The translations under genes were made by a program, and so were the position numbers. Below, piece by piece: positions 59,465 through 64,000 of a DNA stretch of 64,000 nucleotides; the stretch's first letter is position 1, and every line of letters begins with the position of its first letter. Origin of the DNA: Adiantum capillus-veneris (taxonomy: Eukaryota > Streptophyta > Polypodiopsida > Polypodiales > Pteridaceae); contig CM043956.1 of NCBI GenBank assembly GCA_014529385.2, positions 64,112,620 through 64,176,619 on the forward strand, given 5' to 3'. Under the pieces are notes generated by a model. It was not told the origin of the DNA and ran no database searches. It saw only the letters and a list, made by a program, of their open reading frames with translations.

Positions 59465-59484
59465 ACATGGATTGCAATCCATGT
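59465..59484. repeat. Palindrome copy 5 (perfect)
   Basis: ACATGGATTGCAATCCATGT; perfect palindrome with TGCA in place of CGCG. Confidence 0.92.
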
Positions 59485-60903
59485 TACACATCCTTTTGCA
59501 ATTGTGCTTAGTTCTGATGATTCTGCCAAGTAACAGGAGCCTACTGATGAAAAAGTATGGTGAGAGCTAGCGGGGTATGAGAGTAGATTGAGAGGAAGAA
59601 GGAGTAGTCTTACGAAAAAGATGTACATCTCCTCACATAATCACTCATATTAGCATAGCTTAGCTTAGTAATTAGCATGGTAGAGGAGATGAGCATGCAT
59701 TGAAGCTTGGCTCTTGGTTGGATTTGCATCACAAAGCCAAGAGTTGTTGGTGTAGGCCTCCCTTCTCACAAGCCTTTCAGTAAAGCTTGAGAAGGGTCTT
59801 CTTACTCCACACATGGAATAGTGTGAGTGTGTATGCAATAATGCCTTGAGAAAATCAGCCTCCTCTCTCTCTCTTGGTCGACCCCTCTTGCTATTTGCTC
59901 ATGCTCACACCTTATTGGACCTCCCCAGACTTAGACAATGGAATTTGAAGAGCATAAGTGATAGCCTTCTGACACATGTCCCCCTTTTTACTTTTGTGAG
60001 AGCTTTATGTAATTAATTAATGCAACTAAACTCTCATTGGACCCCTTTGTCTCCTCGCCAATAGGAATCAGGCAAGCCATTGGGTTGCTGAATGCTCATT
60101 GGACCCCTTGGGGGACTGTCCAATAGACTTCTAGAGAGCTTAATTTTTATTTATTTTATTAAGTGTTTTTTAAATTAATTAAACTAGATTTACTCTAGCC
60201 TAATTCTCAATGGTCCACCTCCATGGCCATCGAATAGGATTTGAGTACACCTTGTGGGCATTTGGGCTAGGGAGTTGACATTTGTCCCTCATTCCCTTTG
60301 TGTAAAGGAGCTTGTGAGTGAGTATGTGTGTGTGTGTGTTTCTCTCTCATCTCCTACTTCTAGAGCTCGCCCCCTCCTATGTAGGGATGCATAAAGAATT
60401 TTTTCGTACACACACAAAGCATCCAATTTCCCTAGTGATGACCTTTGGACACAACCTTTGAATTTTGGAACCTTAGCATTTTGGAAGTCTTAATGGGCTG
60501 AACCTTAGGGTCTTTTAAGCCCATTGTTGAACCTTGATCTTTTGCAGATGGCTCCCCCTTTGGATCCCTATTTTCCCTCCTTTGGATCCCTACTGTGGTC
60601 GTCTGCTAGCTTAACCAATATTCTAGCTTTTTCTCCCCTGGCACTTCCCCACATTAAATTATCAGTTTAACATGAGAAAATCATTTAGGAGAATTAGATA
60701 TTAGATATTAAAACATTACCTCTCTCTTGAAATCATAGTCGTTCTCGACTATGAGGTAAAGAAGATAAAGCAAAAAAATTGTCCATTTTTAACATTTGTA
60801 CATTTGCTTACTCTAGGGAAGCATTGTAAGCATTGACAAGGTTTAGGTTATCCTTTAATTGTATGCCTTGCATCCATCTAGCATCTTCAAAAGGATAATT
60901 CTT

Positions 60904-63900
60904 AAACTTAATAAGATATTGTCAGATAGTCTTACCGCCTCTTAGTACCTTGTCTTCATGTCGGAGAATGGACTCGGACCGCAACACCTCTTCTTGGTCC
61001 TCAATCTTCGGTGGGTCTTCAATAGTTGGTTCTTGTGGTGGCTCTCCTTTGTAAGGCTTTAGTAGGCTCACATGGAAAGCATTGTGTATGAGCCAATGGC
61101 TGGGCAACTTGAGTTGGTAGGCCATCTCATTGATTGGCCTTAGAATCTGGAAGGGACCATAGTACCTTTTTGCTAACTTAGCATAGTAATTTTGGTGTCC
61201 CGTAGGATTCTTGCTCGTCGTCTGCCTTAATCGATCCTTGGGAAATTTAAGTAAGACCCAATCATTTTCTTTAAAGGCTTGGGCTCTTATGTGCTTATCA
61301 GCTACCTTTGTTGTGAGATAGAGATAGCATCCTTAATCTTTTGGAAAGATTATTGTAGGTCTCGGCTATACTCATCTGCAATGAAGATCTTCCCGTGTAC
61401 CTTAAGTAGCAAGGGACTTTTTTATCTTCCCTCAATTACCTCAAAAGGTGCTTTTCCGTGGAAGTATGTACAATGTTATTGCAGGCATACTCCACTAAGG
61501 GTAAGTACTTCTCCCATTGGGACCTTTGATCTACTTTCGTTACATAGGCTTTTAGTATATCAAGAATTGTTAGGTTAGCTATTTCACTTTGGCCATCCGT
61601 TTGTGGGTGATAGGCCAAAGAGAAGTTTAGCCTTGTCCCTAAATTCTCAAAGAGACCCTTCCAGAAATTATTGGTCATTCTAGGATCTCTATCCAACACT
61701 ATGGACATTGGCAAGCCATGGTACTTGAAGATATGTGAAATGAAGAGGGTTTCCATTTGATGGGCTTTGATAGTCTTTTTGACAGGTATAAAATGAGCTT
61801 GTTTACTAAACCTATCTACTATGGTCCATATTCCCGTATTCCCATGGATAGACTTAGGCAATCCAAAGATAAAATCCATGGATATGCTCTCCCATGGTGA
61901 ATTAGGGATTGGCAAAGGTTGAAGCAATTCAAGTTGCTTCCCTCTATCAAACTTCGTCTTTTGGCATACCACACATTTAGAAAAATACTCTTGTATGTTT
62001 GCTTTCATGGTAGGCCAATAGAAATATGTTTCAATCCCCTTTAGGGTAGATTGAATCCCTCTATGCCCCGCATAAGGAGGAGCATGTGATTTATACATTA
62101 CTTTCTCACGTAGTGAGTTAGTAACACATAGTCTATTGCCATAGAGAAGATATTCCTCTTTCTTCCCTAATACAAGGGCTGAAATAACATCTCTAAAATC
62201 GGGATCAATAGCATACTCATTTATCATAGAAGATAGATCATTGTGAGTTGCTATGGAAACTGCATTAACTCTCGGTCGTCTTGAGAGTGCATCGGCTACT
62301 TGATTATGCTTGCCAGCAATGTGAGCAATATGAAAATGAAATTGCGAAAGAAAATTTGCCCACCTCATTTGTTTGTCGGAGAGCTTGGTCTGCGTCATGA
62401 AGTACTTAAGACTTTGGTGATTCGTTTGCAGAATGAAAGGAGTCCCCAATAAATAGTGCTTCCATGAGTCTAAGGCATGTAAAACTGCGAGGAGTTCCTT
62501 TTCATATATGCCTAGAGCTTGCTCAATAGGGTCGAGCCTTTGACTTTCATAGGCTATGGCGTGCCCTTCTTGGAGCAAGACAGCTCCAAGGCAATCACCA
62601 CAAGCGTCACATTGGACCTCAAATGGCTTTGAGAGATCCGGTAGTGTAAGCACACGTTGCAAGATAAGCTTTTCTTTAAGATTTTCAAAAGCATTGTTCT
62701 CCTTGGCAGACCATGTATACGTAAAATTCTTCTTTGTTAGGTCATGTAATGGTCTTGCAATTTGTGAGAACTTTTCTATGAAGCGTCTATAGTATGCACA
62801 CATACCTATAAAGCTTCTTAGTTCATGAAGATTCCTTGGTTTAGTCCATCCTTTTATTACCTCTAACTTTGATGGATCCATTTGGATGCCATCTTGAGAG
62901 ATAATGTGACCTAAATATAGAATCTCTTGTAAGAAAAAATCACTTTTCTTTCGACTAACATAAAGTTTATTCTCTTTTAGAACTTGAAATATTACTTGGA
63001 GCTATTGCTTGTGTTTGTCTAATGAATTAGAGTAGATGATGATATCATCAAAGAACACTCCAGTAAAGGTTCGGTGAGGCCTGAATAGCTTCTCCATCAA
63101 GCGGTTGAATGTGGCTGGTGCATTGGTCAAGCCAAAGGGCATCACAATGTATTCGTAAATACCAAATGTAGTGTGAAATGCGGTCTTTATAATGTCTTGA
63201 TCAACTATCCTTATTTGATGATTGCCACTTTTTAGGTCAATCCTACTGAAGTAGGTTGACCCTTGAAGCTTATCAAATAGGTCTTCTACCCGTGGAACGG
63301 GAAATCTATTCTTGATAGTGATCCTATTTAGTGCTCTATGATTGACACATATATGATATATGCCGTCTTTCTTTTGCACTAATAGCACAGGTGAGCAAAA
63401 TGGAGATGAGCTAGGCCTAACCATGCCCTTTTCAACTAACTCATTCACTTGCCGCATAATCTCCTCTTGTTGAGCTTCAGAAAATCTATAAGGAGGTTTA
63501 CTAGGCGGTAAACTTTCTGGAAGAAGTTCAATTGCATGGTCATCATTGCCTCGTTTAGGAGGTAGCTCACAAGGGATGTCATCAATAAAGACATCTTGAA
63601 ACCCCTTGAGAAAATTGGACAACTCTAATTCCTTGTGATTGTTTATATTTTCTTTTGCTAAAGCATTAGATTCATTTTGAGATCTTTAACAAAAATGATG
63701 TACACGAAAATAGAGCTCTTTATCGACATATTGAAAGCTTGCATATGTACAATGGGTATGGTGTTACCCATTTGCTTAGCATCTATGTACGTATCTTTTT
63801 CCCTGAACCTAAAGTAGATTCTCCTGTCAGGGAATTTAACATTGGCAGCCATGCGATCAAACCATGGTGCCCCTATGATTACATCCTGGTGCTTGAGAGG

Positions 63901-63990
63901 AGAGATAAAGAAGTCTTCTTTGTCCACATAGCTTTGGACATGGAGCCTCAATTTCCTGATTAAGGGAGTGACTGAAGCTTCTTGCCCCTT
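60904..63990 (-). pseudogene. Chromodomain Gypsy pol: protease end, reverse transcriptase, RNase H, integrase, chromodomain
   Basis: Runs in from the right edge. Protease C-terminal half (63951-63658: KEDFFISPLKHQDVIIGAPW). Frame change, then 63622-61436 with a TAG at 63002: [47 protein letters not shown] near 63040, FIGMCAYYRRFIEKFSQIA near 62815, RNase H VQCDACGDCLGAVLLQEGHA near 62610, zinc finger HRGI...CVVCQK near 62060-61955, core DRDPRMTNNFWKGLFENLG near 61695, HPQTDGQSEIANLTILDIL near 61610. A shift near 61440 and further stops lead to 61125-60922 ([14 protein letters not shown]), a TGA replacing an Arg codon near 60927, and the chromodomain QYLIKFKNYPFEDARWMQ. Same lineage as Gypsy-E. 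Confidence 0.92.
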
Positions 63991-64000
63991 GAAAGCACCA

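Larger units (their letters stand above)
57551..60903. other. Non-coding region with palindrome copies; probable 3' and LTR sequence of the downstream Gypsy
   Basis: No supported frame. Holds five copies of a 20-bp palindrome (57708-59484), a bulged hairpin (58490-58520), C runs near 58436-58450 and a (GT)n at 60327-60338. The LTR of the chromovirus at 60904-64000 should lie here, but I could not find its borders. Confidence 0.5.

Overview
This is eukaryotic nuclear DNA from a land plant, almost certainly one with a large, transposon-rich genome. The evidence is the terminal exons of a plant-type cytosolic pyruvate kinase, Copia and chromodomain-Gypsy LTR retrotransposons primed by initiator-Met tRNA (TGGTATCAGAG primer sites), LINEs ending in an RVT zinc-binding domain, and many long (GA/CT)n tracts. 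I could not name the species. Most protein-coding traces are decayed transposon genes; the only convincing host gene is the pyruvate kinase 3' end at 35127-36508.

Layout. 1-1920 is the 3' end of a LINE (+), meeting at a (GA)n tract what looks like the 3' end of a second LINE (-). 2602-8677 is a nearly complete Copia element (Copia-1, -) with both LTRs, primer site and polypurine tract; its gag is split by a 732-bp hAT-like non-autonomous DNA transposon (6948-7679) with an 8-bp target duplication. 9428-24465 is a nest: an old Copia (Copia-A, +) carries a solo LTR, a gag-only Copia-type element (Copia-B, 11696-21290), which itself carries a complete chromodomain Gypsy (Gypsy-E, 13059-19961, -), plus a 2.8-kb non-autonomous LTR element (element C, 21355-24165). 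Direct repeats support three of these junctions: GTTCG (decayed), TTGGG and TAGAA.

25700-33835 is a Gypsy (Gypsy-C, +) whose reverse transcriptase is split by element D (28284-32724, -). Element D has LTRs, primer site and polypurine tract, but its internal region holds one long open frame (about 507 codons once a solo LTR flanked by GACAA is discounted) with no recognisable gag or pol domain. LTR fragments then lead into the pyruvate kinase exons, whose first visible intron has a GC donor.

36780-49470 is mostly AT-rich non-coding DNA with a LINE endonuclease fragment (38567-39120), a Copia LTR (40415-40740) and a 5'-truncated Copia (Copia-G, 42364-45593, -). 49471-57550 holds rearranged Gypsy pieces on both strands (protease, integrase, and two frames I cannot name) and dense microsatellites. 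57560-60840 is non-coding but has five copies of a 20-bp palindrome. 60904-64000 is the pol region of another chromodomain Gypsy (-), running off the window.

The genes do not form a pathway. The interest lies in layered insertion history, two LTR elements lacking pol, shared promoter modules among LTR families, the palindrome family, and the isolated pyruvate kinase 3' end. All calls come from reading the sequence; no alignments or database searches were run.
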